Source: GCA-958296115 sp965222445 (GTDB taxonomy: Bacteria > Chloroflexota > Dehalococcoidia > Lucifugimonadales > CAJWER01). Taken from it: a DNA stretch of 64,000 nucleotides. Each line of letters begins with the position of its first letter. Positions within the stretch are counted from its first letter, which is position 1. This document shows, piece by piece, positions 40,006 through 48,608 of this stretch. The stretch spans positions 2,976,001-3,040,000 of the forward strand of contig CBDCTY010000002.1 in the NCBI GenBank assembly GCA_965222445.1, read 5' to 3'. Below the pieces are notes generated by a model, which was not told the origin of the DNA, did not search any database, and saw only the letters and a list, made by a program, of their open reading frames with translations. Made by a program: the position numbers and the translations under genes.

Positions 40006-40529
40006 TCAACCCTTGGACGAGTTGCCGGCCCGCGCCTCCGACGCCAATGACTCCCTGCGGCTTTCCGGAGCACCCACACCAAACACCACTTGGCGCAGCA
40101 TGTTATTCAGCCGTATCTGCCACCCACTGCCGGTCTCACGGAAATAGGCCATCAGGTCGGAGTCCATCCCGATGTTGACGTACTCCACAGTCGGGTTCTC
40201 CTGCGGCCCGGTCTCGCGCGGCGGCCTCCCGTTCTCGAGGAATCCTACAAGGTCGGGCATCACCTCCATAGCGGGCCGTGCGTTCGACATATCCATCTCT
40301 GCCGGCCCCCACTCGGGGTCGGCTGCAATTATGCGAGTTCGCTCACCCCGCCGGGTGAATATCACCCGATACAGGTGCGGGCCGATGTAGCCGGTTGCGA
40401 CAGCTCGCATCGTGGACTCGGCCTAATGACCGCCGTCCGCCAGCCGAAGCTCTCGACAGCCTCGAAGTCGATATCGTGCTTGACTATGTTGGCGGCCCGC
40501 TTCGCCTCGTCCCATTCGTACTTCTTCAC
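40006..40529 (-). pseudogene. Degraded BrnT-BrnA toxin-antitoxin locus
   Basis: From GTG 40529 a BrnT-like toxin begins VKKYEWDEAKRAANIVKHDI and DFEAVESFGWRTAVI. It then shifts frame near 40430 and continues as MRAVATGYIGPHLYRVIFTR and RGERTRIIA, the normal BrnT C-terminal strand region. This runs straight into BrnA-like sequence (DPEWGPAEMDMSNARPAMEV) and ends with the BrnA DNA-binding part VNIGMDSDLMAYFRETGSGW and QIRLNNML. A deletion has therefore fused the two genes. An antitoxin of 96 residues could still be made from ATG 40296. Confidence 0.65.
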
Positions 40530-40574
40530 GTACTAATCATACACATAACCAGGTAGCATCTCCATCAATTGGCG

Positions 40575-43361
40575 CTACTCAGGCTCCGTGACGGTTATGC
40601 GCTGATTGATCGGCATGTCAGTCAGGGTCTGCACCTTGCCGCCGGGCCAGGTGATGGTCAGCGAGTCCACCGTTACCGCGGGGCCGAGGCCGAAGTGGGC
40701 GGCGGCCATGTCCTGCCCCATCTGGCTCGAGCCGGCGCGGATCTCGCGTATCTGGGTCTTGCCCCCCGCGTCGAGGACCAGCCTGGCGCCTATCCCGTCC
40801 CGGTTGCCGGACGATCCGACGGTGCGCACCTGCAGCCAGTTGTTGCCGCTATTGCAGGCGTTCTCGTACAGGCGCGACTTCTGGTCCAGGTTTGCGACGA
40901 AGATATCGAGGCAGCCGTCGCCGTTGTAGTCCAGGAATACGCCCCCGCGCCCGGTCCCAGTGTCGGCGGCGCCGCTTATCTCCGATATGTTGGCGAAGGT
41001 CCCGTCGCCGTTGTTGCGCAGGAGGACGTTCGCCTGCTCCTTCTTGTATATCTCGAACGCCTCCGTGATCGGGAGGGACAGGTAGCCGCTGACCACGTAC
41101 AGGTCCTCGTAGCCGTCGTTATCGAAGTCGAAGAACGACGCGCCCCAGGTGACGCGCTCGCTGTTGCCCAGGATACCGACTGCGACCCCCGCGTCGACGG
41201 CCTCGTCGGTGAAGGTGAGGCCATCTCCGGCGTTCCTGAGAAGGACGTTGTTGCCAATGTTGGTAACGTACATGTCCAGGTGGCCGTCGAGGTCGTAGTC
41301 GCCGACGGCCAGTCCCATGCCGTGCATGGCGTGGTTGGCCCCCGAGGCGACGGACACGTCGGTGAATGTCCATGACCCGGCGCCGTCGGGGCCGTCGTTG
41401 CGCCAGAGCACGTTCGGCTGGGCGTTGACGCCCCAGTCGTTGACGGCGTAGAGGTCGAGGTCGCCGTCGTTGTCGAAGTCGAGCCATCCCGCCTGGAAGC
41501 CTGCGCCCCAGACGCTGCCTATGGGAGCTACGAGCTTCCCCGTCATGTCTACCTGGGGATTCTTGTAGACTTCCGGATCGGGTGGGGAGGTGTCGCCGAG
41601 GATCTGGGTCACGTTCGTGAAGGTCCCGTCGCCGTTGTTGCGGTTGAGGGCGAGACGTTCGACGTGGTCGATAAAGGCGGCGTCGATGAGGGCCTGTGCG
41701 CTCATCTCGTACAGATACCGCAGTACGATGAAGTCCAGGTCGCCGTCGCCGTCGTAGTCGGCCCAGGCGCACCCGGTCGACCTGTACCGCTCGCCTGATT
41801 CGTCGAGCCCGGCCTCCTTTGTGACGTTGGCGAATGTGCCGTCGCCGAGGTTGCGGAACAGCTTGCTGTCGCCGTAGTTGGTGACGTAGAGGTCCCGGTA
41901 GCCGTCGTTGTCGTAGTCCGCCGCGCATCCCCCGTTGGCCCTGCCGGGGCCGTCGGTCACGCCTGCGGCTTCGGCGGTGTCGACGAATGTTCTGTCGCCG
42001 TTGTTGCGAAACAGGGCATTGCGTCCAGACGAGTTGGTCACGTATATGTCGTCGAAGCCGTCGGCGTCGTAATCGAAAATAACGACGCCGCCGCCCATCG
42101 GCAGGGTCTCGTCACCGAAAGCGCGGTGGCGGAACTCTGTGCCCGAGGCAGCCGTAACGTCCTCGAAGTAGTTTCGCCCGCTCCTGGACACGCCTCGCTG
42201 GACAGGCTCGGAGGACAGCCCGGCGGCGCGGGGAGCGGCTCTCAGGGCCGCTTCGACGTCCTGCCAGAGCACGGCCCCCACGCCCAGCACGGCGAGGCCC
42301 CCTACGGCTCCCACCAGCCAGGTGGCCGCCGCGAATGCGGCGATTCCGCGGAGCGGGATGACCCTGGCGAGCCCCCAGAACGTCACCGGTCCCCCTGCGG
42401 CGGCTGTGAAGAGGAGTGCCGCGGCCGGGGCCGTTCCCATCCCCAGTATGAGAAGCAGGGCGACGAGGGGAATCTCGAATAGCAGGGGCACGTTGATGAG
42501 CACACCGAACGTCGCGGCGAGTAGTACCCCTCCCGCGTCGTTGCCTAGGTGGGACGATACGGTGTCCGGGGTGACCCACTGGATGACGAGCCCGCTGGCA
42601 AAGCCGGCAACCACCATGATCGGCCCCATTCTGACCAGGTAGCCGACGCTGACGCGCGCCCAGTCTCGAAATGCCTCGCGCATGGCCTGGCCCCACTCCC
42701 TGGGCTCGGACTCCGGGTCGTAGGACCAGGCGGGGGGAATGTCGCCCTCGCCGCTGCGGCCGCTGCGTAGCGCCACTACGACGAGAGGGCCGATCAGGAC
42801 CGCTCCCATGAGCGCCATGACCAGCCGGCTCGCTCCTAGCACGGGAGTGAAGACGAAGAACACCATCGCAAGGGCGGGGATGTTCAGGGTGGCCGACCCC
42901 TGCACCATGGCGATTGCGCCCTCTATGCCGCCGCCGCTGCGCCGAAAGGCGGAGGACACCGGCACTATGCAGGCGGAGCACAGGTTCATGACGGGGCCGG
43001 CAGCGAGCCCCCTGACGGTCCGCTTGAATAGGCTGCCGGACTCGAAGGCCCTCCCCGAACCGGACGGAAACAGGAATGCCTCGGTCAGACCGGCGACCAC
43101 GAAAGCGAAGGTCATTCCCACGGTCACGAGGCGAAGGTATGACACCGAGAATACGAACCACCTGGCAACGAAGGAAGTCCCCTCGTCTCTCTCGATGCAG
43201 AAGCCCTGGAAGCACTGAACGGTCGGTCCGGTGACCAGCCCGACGTCGGTGCCGACAGCGTCCAGCTTCGGGAACCGGTTGAAGGCAAAGAAGAGCGCGA
43301 GTATTGCCAAGAACAGCAATACGCCTACAAGCCGTTTCTTGCGAATGGAGGTCGTCAGCAC
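40575..43361 (-). CDS. Permease fused to FG-GAP/VCBS repeats and UnbV/ASPIC domain
   Basis: The 928-residue protein starts with about 400 residues of membrane permease. They have an N-terminal helix (GVLLFLAILALFFAFNRFPK), a cysteine motif MNLCSACIVPVSSAFRRSGG and about eight further helices, resembling DUF318/ArsP-like permeases. The C-terminal half contains many FG-GAP/VCBS calcium-loop repeats, such as IFDYDADGFDDIYVTNSSGR, ADYDNDGYRDLYVTNYGDSK and LDFDNDGDLDLYAVNDWG. It ends in a UnbV/ASPIC domain (GSSQMGQDMAAAHFGLGPAV). The frame is continuous with no start or stop between the halves, so it is a real fusion. The propeller part probably faces outside. The substrate is unknown. Confidence 0.85.
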   Translation of the reverse strand: MLTTSIRKKRLVGVLLFLAILALFFAFNRFPKLDAVGTDVGLVTGPTVQCFQGFCIERDEGTSFVARWFVFSVSYLRLVTVGMTFAFVVAGLTEAFLFPSGSGRAFESGSLFKRTVRGLAAGPVMNLCSACIVPVSSAFRRSGGGIEGAIAMVQGSATLNIPALAMVFFVFTPVLGASRLVMALMGAVLIGPLVVVALRSGRSGEGDIPPAWSYDPESEPREWGQAMREAFRDWARVSVGYLVRMGPIMVVAGFASGLVIQWVTPDTVSSHLGNDAGGVLLAATFGVLINVPLLFEIPLVALLLILGMGTAPAAALLFTAAAGGPVTFWGLARVIPLRGIAAFAAATWLVGAVGGLAVLGVGAVLWQDVEAALRAAPRAAGLSSEPVQRGVSRSGRNYFEDVTAASGTEFRHRAFGDETLPMGGGVVIFDYDADGFDDIYVTNSSGRNALFRNNGDRTFVDTAEAAGVTDGPGRANGGCAADYDNDGYRDLYVTNYGDSKLFRNLGDGTFANVTKEAGLDESGERYRSTGCAWADYDGDGDLDFIVLRYLYEMSAQALIDAAFIDHVERLALNRNNGDGTFTNVTQILGDTSPPDPEVYKNPQVDMTGKLVAPIGSVWGAGFQAGWLDFDNDGDLDLYAVNDWGVNAQPNVLWRNDGPDGAGSWTFTDVSVASGANHAMHGMGLAVGDYDLDGHLDMYVTNIGNNVLLRNAGDGLTFTDEAVDAGVAVGILGNSERVTWGASFFDFDNDGYEDLYVVSGYLSLPITEAFEIYKKEQANVLLRNNGDGTFANISEISGAADTGTGRGGVFLDYNGDGCLDIFVANLDQKSRLYENACNSGNNWLQVRTVGSSGNRDGIGARLVLDAGGKTQIREIRAGSSQMGQDMAAAHFGLGPAVTVDSLTITWPGGKVQTLTDMPINQRITVTEPE

Positions 43362-43432
43362 GTTTGGCTTACCTGGGTGTGGGGGCGAGGCTTGTTGGTC
43401 CGATCATCGTAGCATCTTTGGGGAATTGGGGG

Positions 43433-43610
43433 ATGGGTTCAGGACTTGGGGAGCGCCGAGTGACCCATGTAGCAATCGAGATCACCGGGTCGACTGGAAA
43501 CCGATCTGCAACGTGATGGAGGACGAGTTAACCATCTGGGTGGTGAACGCCCGTCGTATCAAGGCGGTGCCTGGTCGCAGGACAGACGTCAAGGACGCCG
43601 AGTGCCCTGG
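43433..43610 (+). pseudogene. IS110-type transposase fragment
   Basis: Across two frames the sequence encodes RVTHVAIEITG followed by DWKPICNVMEDELTIWVVNA and RRIKAVPGRRTDVKDAE, the central DEDD-domain segment of IS110/IS1111-type transposases (VAmEaTGvYWKP...KTDVkDAeW). A frameshift falls near 43490 and both ends are missing. It differs strongly from the intact IS110 transposase at 34569-35540, so it derives from another element. Confidence 0.7.
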
Positions 43611-43732
43611 AGGTAGCCGCGACCTGGGACGACCGGAGGTTGTGCGAAGGGCCTAGCGGTCCAACATCTTAGCGCGGATGCACCACCGGCGGTCCCAAAC
43701 CCTCGCGGGAAACAACGGCTCGCTGTGTGCCT

Positions 43733-43867
43733 TTACAGACCTTCCCGCTCAGCATGGTTTTTTAGGGGAGTCTGCTTACTCCCCTTACACATCCTCTTCA
43801 GTACCGCCTGACGTAGCTCTGGTGGGTAGAATGCCACCGGGAGGTTCTGCCAAGCGTCCTGTGCCTC
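43733..43867 (-). pseudogene. Short coding relic of unknown origin
   Basis: A minus-strand frame of 44 residues reads EAQDAWQNLPVAFYPPELRQ, AVLKRMCKGSKQTPL and KNHAEREGL before a stop. Upstream, KLGKTKEARR lies in another frame, as if one base were lost. The amphipathic pattern looks protein-like, but I do not recognise the family. It could be the C-terminus of a transposition or accessory gene. Confidence 0.3.
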
Positions 43868-44036
43868 AACGCCGGGCCTCCTTCGTCTTTCCTAGTTTCC
43901 TTCCGTATCATTCAGAGGGCATTAGCTGCAGCGGCCTCTTCGGATCCGCTGGCCTCTAAATTGCAGATTTGGGACTTGCCCGCCGGGCACGGACGAGCGG
44001 AACAAGCGTCTGGCGGCGTTCCTGCTTGAAGGGGGC

Positions 44037-44519
44037 CTAGGGGTCTTCTACAACCTTGGGATGACAGGGCGACAGGTCGATTTGGTCGAGGTCGTTGTTT
44101 GGGACGCCGTAGTAGCCAAGCAGACCATGGGGTATGCAGCCGGTGAAGTCGTTGCCGGCGAGGTAGAGGTCTTCGAGGAAGAGGTTGTTGAGGGAATTGG
44201 GGATGTAGCCGTTCAGGCCTCTGTCGCGGAGATCGATTCCGGTGACGCGGCCTTCGACGAGTGTGATGCCGTCCCATTCGTAGATGTTTGTTCCGGTCGA
44301 CCAGTTCAGGCTCCTAGAGGCGTTGAGCGGGGCGATGGACTCAATGAGGAACGAGCAGTCATGGGCCAGTCCCGGGGGTGCGTTGTAGGGGATGGCGGCG
44401 GCACCGTCGCAGATCAAGGGCACGTAGGTTCCCGGCGGGGGAGCGACATTGGCGATGGAGGGACCGTCCTCGCCACCGCATGTGGCGAGGACGACGAGGA
44501 AGAGGGGAATATATTTCAT
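44037..44519 (-). CDS. Plant-type leucine-rich-repeat lipoprotein-like protein
   Basis: From ATG 44519 (AAGGAGA upstream) the 160-residue product starts MKYIPLFLVVLATCGGEDGP, a signal peptide with a lipobox-like Cys. It then has an LRR N-terminal cap (LNWSTGTNIYEWDGITLVEG) and about two repeats (RVTGIDLRDRGLNGYIPNSL, FLEDLYLAGNDFTGCIPHGL). Cysteine-capped LRRs of this plant-like type are usually surface proteins for binding. It is short for the family. The longer upstream frame is repeat-derived and was not used. Confidence 0.75.
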   Translation of the reverse strand: MKYIPLFLVVLATCGGEDGPSIANVAPPPGTYVPLICDGAAAIPYNAPPGLAHDCSFLIESIAPLNASRSLNWSTGTNIYEWDGITLVEGRVTGIDLRDRGLNGYIPNSLNNLFLEDLYLAGNDFTGCIPHGLLGYYGVPNNDLDQIDLSPCHPKVVEDP

Positions 44520-44601
44520 TGAGGTTCTCCTTGGGGCGTCGGGACGGCGCGTGGATGAGTGCGTGCGGTCCAGCGCCGTTTTCGGCGAGAAGGGAGATGT
44601 T

Positions 44602-44680
44602 AGTATTGAAGGGTGCCGACGGCTTGGTAGGGGCAGGTTTGAAACCCGCCCTGTCGTCGTAGGACGCCGATCCAATCACT
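44602..44680 (-). repeat. Dispersed repeat with GGGCGGGTTTCAAACCCGCCC core
   Basis: The segment TATTGAAGGGTGCCGACGGC (44603-44622) through GGTTTGAAACCCGCCCTGTCG is the reverse of 57112-57176 and related to 50031-50140. The palindromic core folds on itself. It lies just upstream of the LRR gene and may affect its promoter. Confidence 0.7.
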
Positions 44681-44742
44681 GGTGAGTGGGCTGCTCTATC
44701 ACGCTAATCCCGGTTGCCCCTCACTTCAAAGATTTCGGACTA

Positions 44743-45747
44743 CTAGCTGCCGGAGAGCTTTATGCGCGGATCGACCAGCACAAGGACGATGTCGGACAAG
44801 AGCGTGCCGACGACCGTAAGGATGCCGGCCATAAAGATAATGAAGCCCGCCAGGGAAACGTCTTCGGTCTCGATCGCTTCGAGCAAGAGAGGCCCCAATG
44901 TGGGCAGGCTCAGCACTACCGAAACGATGATGCTTCCGCTAACCAGTGAGGGCAACAGGTAGCCGATAGTGCTGACGAGGGGGTTGATAGCAACTCGAAC
45001 TGGGTATTTGACGATAAGCCGCCATGGAGTGGCGCCCTTGGCTAGTGCGGTCGCCACGTACGGCTTCCCAAGCTCGTCCAGCAGGTTGTTGCGCATTATT
45101 CGAATCAGACTGGCAGTCCCAGAGGTGCCCAGCACGATTGCCGGGACCCACAGGTGCTTGAGCAGGTCATACGCCTTGGCAAGATCCCACGGCGCCTCGA
45201 TGTAATCGGCAGAGAACAGCCCACCGACGCTCTGGCCGAGGTACGCGAAAGCCAGGTACATCAGGACCAGCCCCAGAAGGAAGTCCGGCACCGCCAGACC
45301 TACGAAGCCGAGGAACGTGAAGGCGTAGTCGCCGACCGAGTGCTGTCGGACAGCCGAGTAGATGCCGACGGGAATGGCGACCGTCCACGTAACTAGGATG
45401 GTGAAGGCGGTGAGCACGACGGTAAGCGGGAGCCTGTCGCCGAGTAGATCCTTTATAGGTACGTCGATAGTCTGCCTAAGCTGGAACGACAGGCCGAGAT
45501 CACCCTTCATCATGTTCCACATCCACATGGCGTATCGGACGTGCTGCGGCCTGTCCAGTCCCAGATACGATCGGAGCAACTCCACGTGTTCGGGATCGGG
45601 CGGGAACATGTTGTCAGCGCGGAAGATGACCTCATACAGGTCGACCTGATCGCCGGGCGGCAACTCGATGATCACGAACGTTAGAACGGAGACCACCCAG
45701 ATCGTGAAGAGGGCCGTCAATAAGCGACGCAGTAGGTAGCCGACCAA
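44743..45747 (-). CDS. DppB-type ABC transporter permease
   Basis: The 334-residue permease starts at a TTG (45747) behind GGGGGAGGT. It has an N-terminal helix with FVIIELPPGDQVDL, the five-helix transport domain from about residue 105 (TAFTILVTWTVAIPVGIYSA), and the EAA-like loop before VKYPVRVAINPLVSTIGYLL. It closely resembles the permeases at 48609-49613 and 8106-9113. No DppC or ATPase gene is adjacent. It is divergent from the binding-protein gene at 46223 and probably serves the same system. Confidence 0.9.
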   Translation of the reverse strand: MVGYLLRRLLTALFTIWVVSVLTFVIIELPPGDQVDLYEVIFRADNMFPPDPEHVELLRSYLGLDRPQHVRYAMWMWNMMKGDLGLSFQLRQTIDVPIKDLLGDRLPLTVVLTAFTILVTWTVAIPVGIYSAVRQHSVGDYAFTFLGFVGLAVPDFLLGLVLMYLAFAYLGQSVGGLFSADYIEAPWDLAKAYDLLKHLWVPAIVLGTSGTASLIRIMRNNLLDELGKPYVATALAKGATPWRLIVKYPVRVAINPLVSTIGYLLPSLVSGSIIVSVVLSLPTLGPLLLEAIETEDVSLAGFIIFMAGILTVVGTLLSDIVLVLVDPRIKLSGS

Positions 45748-46222
45748 CTCTTACCTCCCCCAGCGGCGGCCAACAAGTCCAGCCGACAGGCCCCACTCCA
45801 TCACGCCCGACGGGCAGGATCACTAGCTCCGGCCGAGATGGACTACGGGCTGACTCCCGCGGATGCCGCATAGGCCGGGGTGGGAAGCTCGTGGACGAGG
45901 GACCCGTTGCCGATCGGTTGGTCAGCCTCAAAGCCCTGCCGCAAGCGTCGCCATCCAGGCGCCGCCACGAGCATACTTTACCACATACAGCACCACTGGT
46001 GCGCTGTCGAGCATCCGACTCGGGCCATTTTGAGATAGTTACTTAGTCCTTTCACAAGCTGATATTTTCATTGAACAGTTACACCCTGACATAATCTCTA
46101 CAGGAGCTGTAGCTAGGGTTGACAATGTATGGGGCTTGTGTTACCAATTCGGAAGGCACGGAATGCGATCTAGGCAACCAAAATCGCCAGCGGGGCCTAA
46201 GATGCATCCCAAGGAGGCCACT
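45748..46222. promoter_or_regulatory. Divergent promoter region of permease and binding-protein genes
   Basis: This 475-bp stretch has no gene. TTGACA at 46119-46124 is a clear -35 box, but the -10 position (TACCAA near 46142) is weak. TTGAACAGTTAC at 46071-46082 matches 11 of 12 bases of the inverted end of the element at 34184-35567 and looks like a solo end. The ribosome site AAGGAGG at 46211-46217 serves the ATG at 46223. Confidence 0.4.
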
Positions 46223-48544
46223 ATGTTTCGACCACTTAGTCGTTCGGGCATTATTGTGACGTCTATCATGGCCGTGCTCCTGGTGCTAGGCTTGGCCTGC
46301 GGAGCGGCCGAGGAAACTGCGCCTGCAGCACGAGCACAGCCTAAGGCGGCAGCAGCGGCGGCACCCGCACAGGCGGCGGCCCAGGCTATTTCTGGCCAGC
46401 AGGCAGAGGCCCAAAAGCCGGCGGCTGCGGTGCCTGCTGCGCCCGCCGTGGGCCAGCAGTTGGCGATCGTCCGGCCGACCGCCGAGGCGCGCACCCTGAC
46501 TCGCGATGCTCCTATGAGTGCCGCTGAAGAGGGCTTCAAGTACCTGCCTCCGACACCAGAGGTACCCGGCGTCTTCTGGGACTACGAGTACACGGGCCCC
46601 AAGCCTACCAAGTTCAATGAGAACCCGAAGTTTGCCGAGATGGTGAAGCAGGGCCAGCTTCCGCCTGTCGAAGAGCGATTGCCAGAAGAGATCAAAGTAG
46701 TCCAACCCCCGCACGGCATCGGTGTCTACGGTGGTACATGGCGCATCACGGCAACCGGCGGCGGCCCGAGAAACGCGGGGTACTGGGACAAGAAGAACTC
46801 GGACGAGGTATCGCGGCACCTACCTAACGTCGGCTTCTATTCGATCAGCGAGGACGGCAGGACCTTTACATACCGCAACCGCAAGGGGATCAAGTGGAGC
46901 GACGGTACCCCCATGACGATGGAGGACATCCGGTTCTCGTGGGAGGACGTGAACTTCAACGACACCCTCCACGAGACACCGCAGGGTCAGTGGCTCGACG
47001 CCGTTACGGGAGAGCGGGTCAAGTTCGCCATAATTGACGACATGCGTTGGACACTCTCCTTTGACTCCCCGGACTTCACGCTGATGGAGGGTGAGGTCAG
47101 GGCGGGAGATAGGTGCACGTCCTTCTACTTCTGTTTCTACTCACCATCCCACTACATGAAGCAGTTCCACGAGGACTACGCCGACGCCACCGAGCTCGCG
47201 AAGATGATTGACCAGGACGAGGCTGGAGACTGGCCACGGTTCTGGGGGATCAAGAACAACAGTGGCACCCACGTCGAAAAGCCCAGAATGGTCGCTCACA
47301 TCCTCCAGTCTCAGTCGGACACGTTGTCTACCTGGACGGCTAATCCTTTCTTCTTCCAGGTGGACCCTGAAGGCAACCAGCTTCCGTACGTGGACGGCCA
47401 CATCACCATCAAGGTCGAGAGCCGCGAAGTCGGGGTCTTCCGCAGCATGGCCGGAGAGACCGATGCGTACGCCGCCATCTTCCAGATCCCGGAGATTCCC
47501 CTCTATCGGGCCAATGAGAAGAAAGGCGACTTCAGCATCAAGATCTGGCCGATCACGGGACCTCAGGACGTTGGTCACTCCGTGTGCCAGACCTGCAACC
47601 AGGACGCTGAGATTGGCAAGTGGCTGCGCACCAGGGACTTCCGGACTGCGATCTCCTACGCGATTGACCGCGACTCGATCAACGAGACCCTCTACCTCGG
47701 CTTCGGGACTCCCAAGAATTGGGCGCCCCATCCTAGCACGCCCTACTACCCCGGCGACGATGTAGCGTTCCAGGACGTGGCATACGACCCGGCGAAGGCC
47801 AACGAGATACTGGACGGAATCGGGCTCACAGAGAAGGACTCGGAGGGCTATCGGCTCCGCACCGATGGGTCGGGAGAGCGGATATCCATCGATTCCGTGT
47901 CAAGCCTGGGGTGGACGACGGACCTGGCCGTCCTGTTGACGGACTACTGGGGGGACGTCGGGCTGGAGATGAAGGACAAGACGATGAACGCCCCCTGGAC
48001 GCTCGGTTACCCGGGCAAGGTGCCGATCACGAACATCAGGGCGTTTGGTCTGTACGGCGCCAACCCCTGGTTCTCCGGCTGGAGCCGGTGCTGCCCGACT
48101 GGCGGCGGCCACGTGTTCGCGCCCGACATCGGCGACCTGCCCCGCAGCATGAAGATCGGACCTGACGGTGCGGTGCCGACTGAGGGCGGCTACCAGCCGC
48201 GCAGCGGGGACGAGCAGAGCCCGATTTGGGAGCCCAAGGCGCCCGACTGGACCTATCCGGCGGACCCGTCGGGCAATTTGCTCAAGCTCAACCAGCTCTT
48301 CCACGAGGGCCGCGCCTTCGAGCAGTATTCGCCCGAGCGCATCAACATGGGCAAGGAGATATTCAGCATCCACGCGCTTGAGAAATACTACATGGGCGTT
48401 CTCGCCCACACGGGCGTCTTCAGGAGCCCGATGCTGCACCAGAACAAATTCATCAACATCCCGCACACGCACACGGCGGACCCGGTGGGCTTCTACGGCG
48501 AGCTCTACTACTTCATCGACGGCGAGGACAACATCGACAACTAG
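46223..48544 (+). CDS. ABC transporter substrate-binding lipoprotein, family 5
   Basis: The 773-residue protein begins MFRPLSRSGIIVTSIMAVLL and VLGLACGAAEE, a signal peptide with lipobox LGLAC. An Ala/Gln/Pro-rich linker runs to about residue 80. The binding fold of family 5 follows (FTYRNRKGIKWSDGTPMTME, YAIDRDSINETLYLGFGTPK, NEILDGIGL). It is larger than typical DppA/OppA proteins (about 530 residues). It should capture peptides or other small solutes for the DppB-type permeases encoded on both sides. A strong terminator follows. Confidence 0.92.
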   Translation: MFRPLSRSGIIVTSIMAVLLVLGLACGAAEETAPAARAQPKAAAAAAPAQAAAQAISGQQAEAQKPAAAVPAAPAVGQQLAIVRPTAEARTLTRDAPMSAAEEGFKYLPPTPEVPGVFWDYEYTGPKPTKFNENPKFAEMVKQGQLPPVEERLPEEIKVVQPPHGIGVYGGTWRITATGGGPRNAGYWDKKNSDEVSRHLPNVGFYSISEDGRTFTYRNRKGIKWSDGTPMTMEDIRFSWEDVNFNDTLHETPQGQWLDAVTGERVKFAIIDDMRWTLSFDSPDFTLMEGEVRAGDRCTSFYFCFYSPSHYMKQFHEDYADATELAKMIDQDEAGDWPRFWGIKNNSGTHVEKPRMVAHILQSQSDTLSTWTANPFFFQVDPEGNQLPYVDGHITIKVESREVGVFRSMAGETDAYAAIFQIPEIPLYRANEKKGDFSIKIWPITGPQDVGHSVCQTCNQDAEIGKWLRTRDFRTAISYAIDRDSINETLYLGFGTPKNWAPHPSTPYYPGDDVAFQDVAYDPAKANEILDGIGLTEKDSEGYRLRTDGSGERISIDSVSSLGWTTDLAVLLTDYWGDVGLEMKDKTMNAPWTLGYPGKVPITNIRAFGLYGANPWFSGWSRCCPTGGGHVFAPDIGDLPRSMKIGPDGAVPTEGGYQPRSGDEQSPIWEPKAPDWTYPADPSGNLLKLNQLFHEGRAFEQYSPERINMGKEIFSIHALEKYYMGVLAHTGVFRSPMLHQNKFINIPHTHTADPVGFYGELYYFIDGEDNIDN

Positions 48545-48569
48545 GGCCGCCGAATCGGGTTGACGAAAC

Positions 48570-48608
48570 AATAGAAAGGGCCCCGCATCGCGCGGGGCCC
48601 TTTCTATT
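48570..48608. terminator. Bidirectional intrinsic terminator
   Basis: A perfect 17-bp stem, AATAGAAAGGGCCCCGC with GCGGGGCCCTTTCTATT, has a 5-base loop (48587-48591). A-rich and T-rich arms allow termination on both strands. It separates the binding-protein gene from the convergent permease gene, whose stop begins one base later. Confidence 0.92.

Larger units (their letters stand above)
43362..44036. other. Region without intact genes, relics only
   Basis: This 675-bp stretch holds a transposase fragment (43433-43610, plus), a short coding relic (43733-43867, minus) and a segment near 43652-43676 (CTAGCGGTCCAACATCTTAG) that recurs at the end of another repeat near 57180-57200. An inverted repeat GGGGAGT-CTGCTT-ACTCCCC sits near 43769, without a T-run expected of a terminator. 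Confidence 0.5.

Noticed and set aside
43762..43790. Intrinsic terminator (GGGGAGT...ACTCCCC)
   Set aside because: The hairpin lacks a T-run in the right position on either strand.
43678..43959. 93-residue open frame on the plus strand
   Set aside because: Composition is not protein-like, there is no ribosome site, and the minus strand shows a better coding relic.
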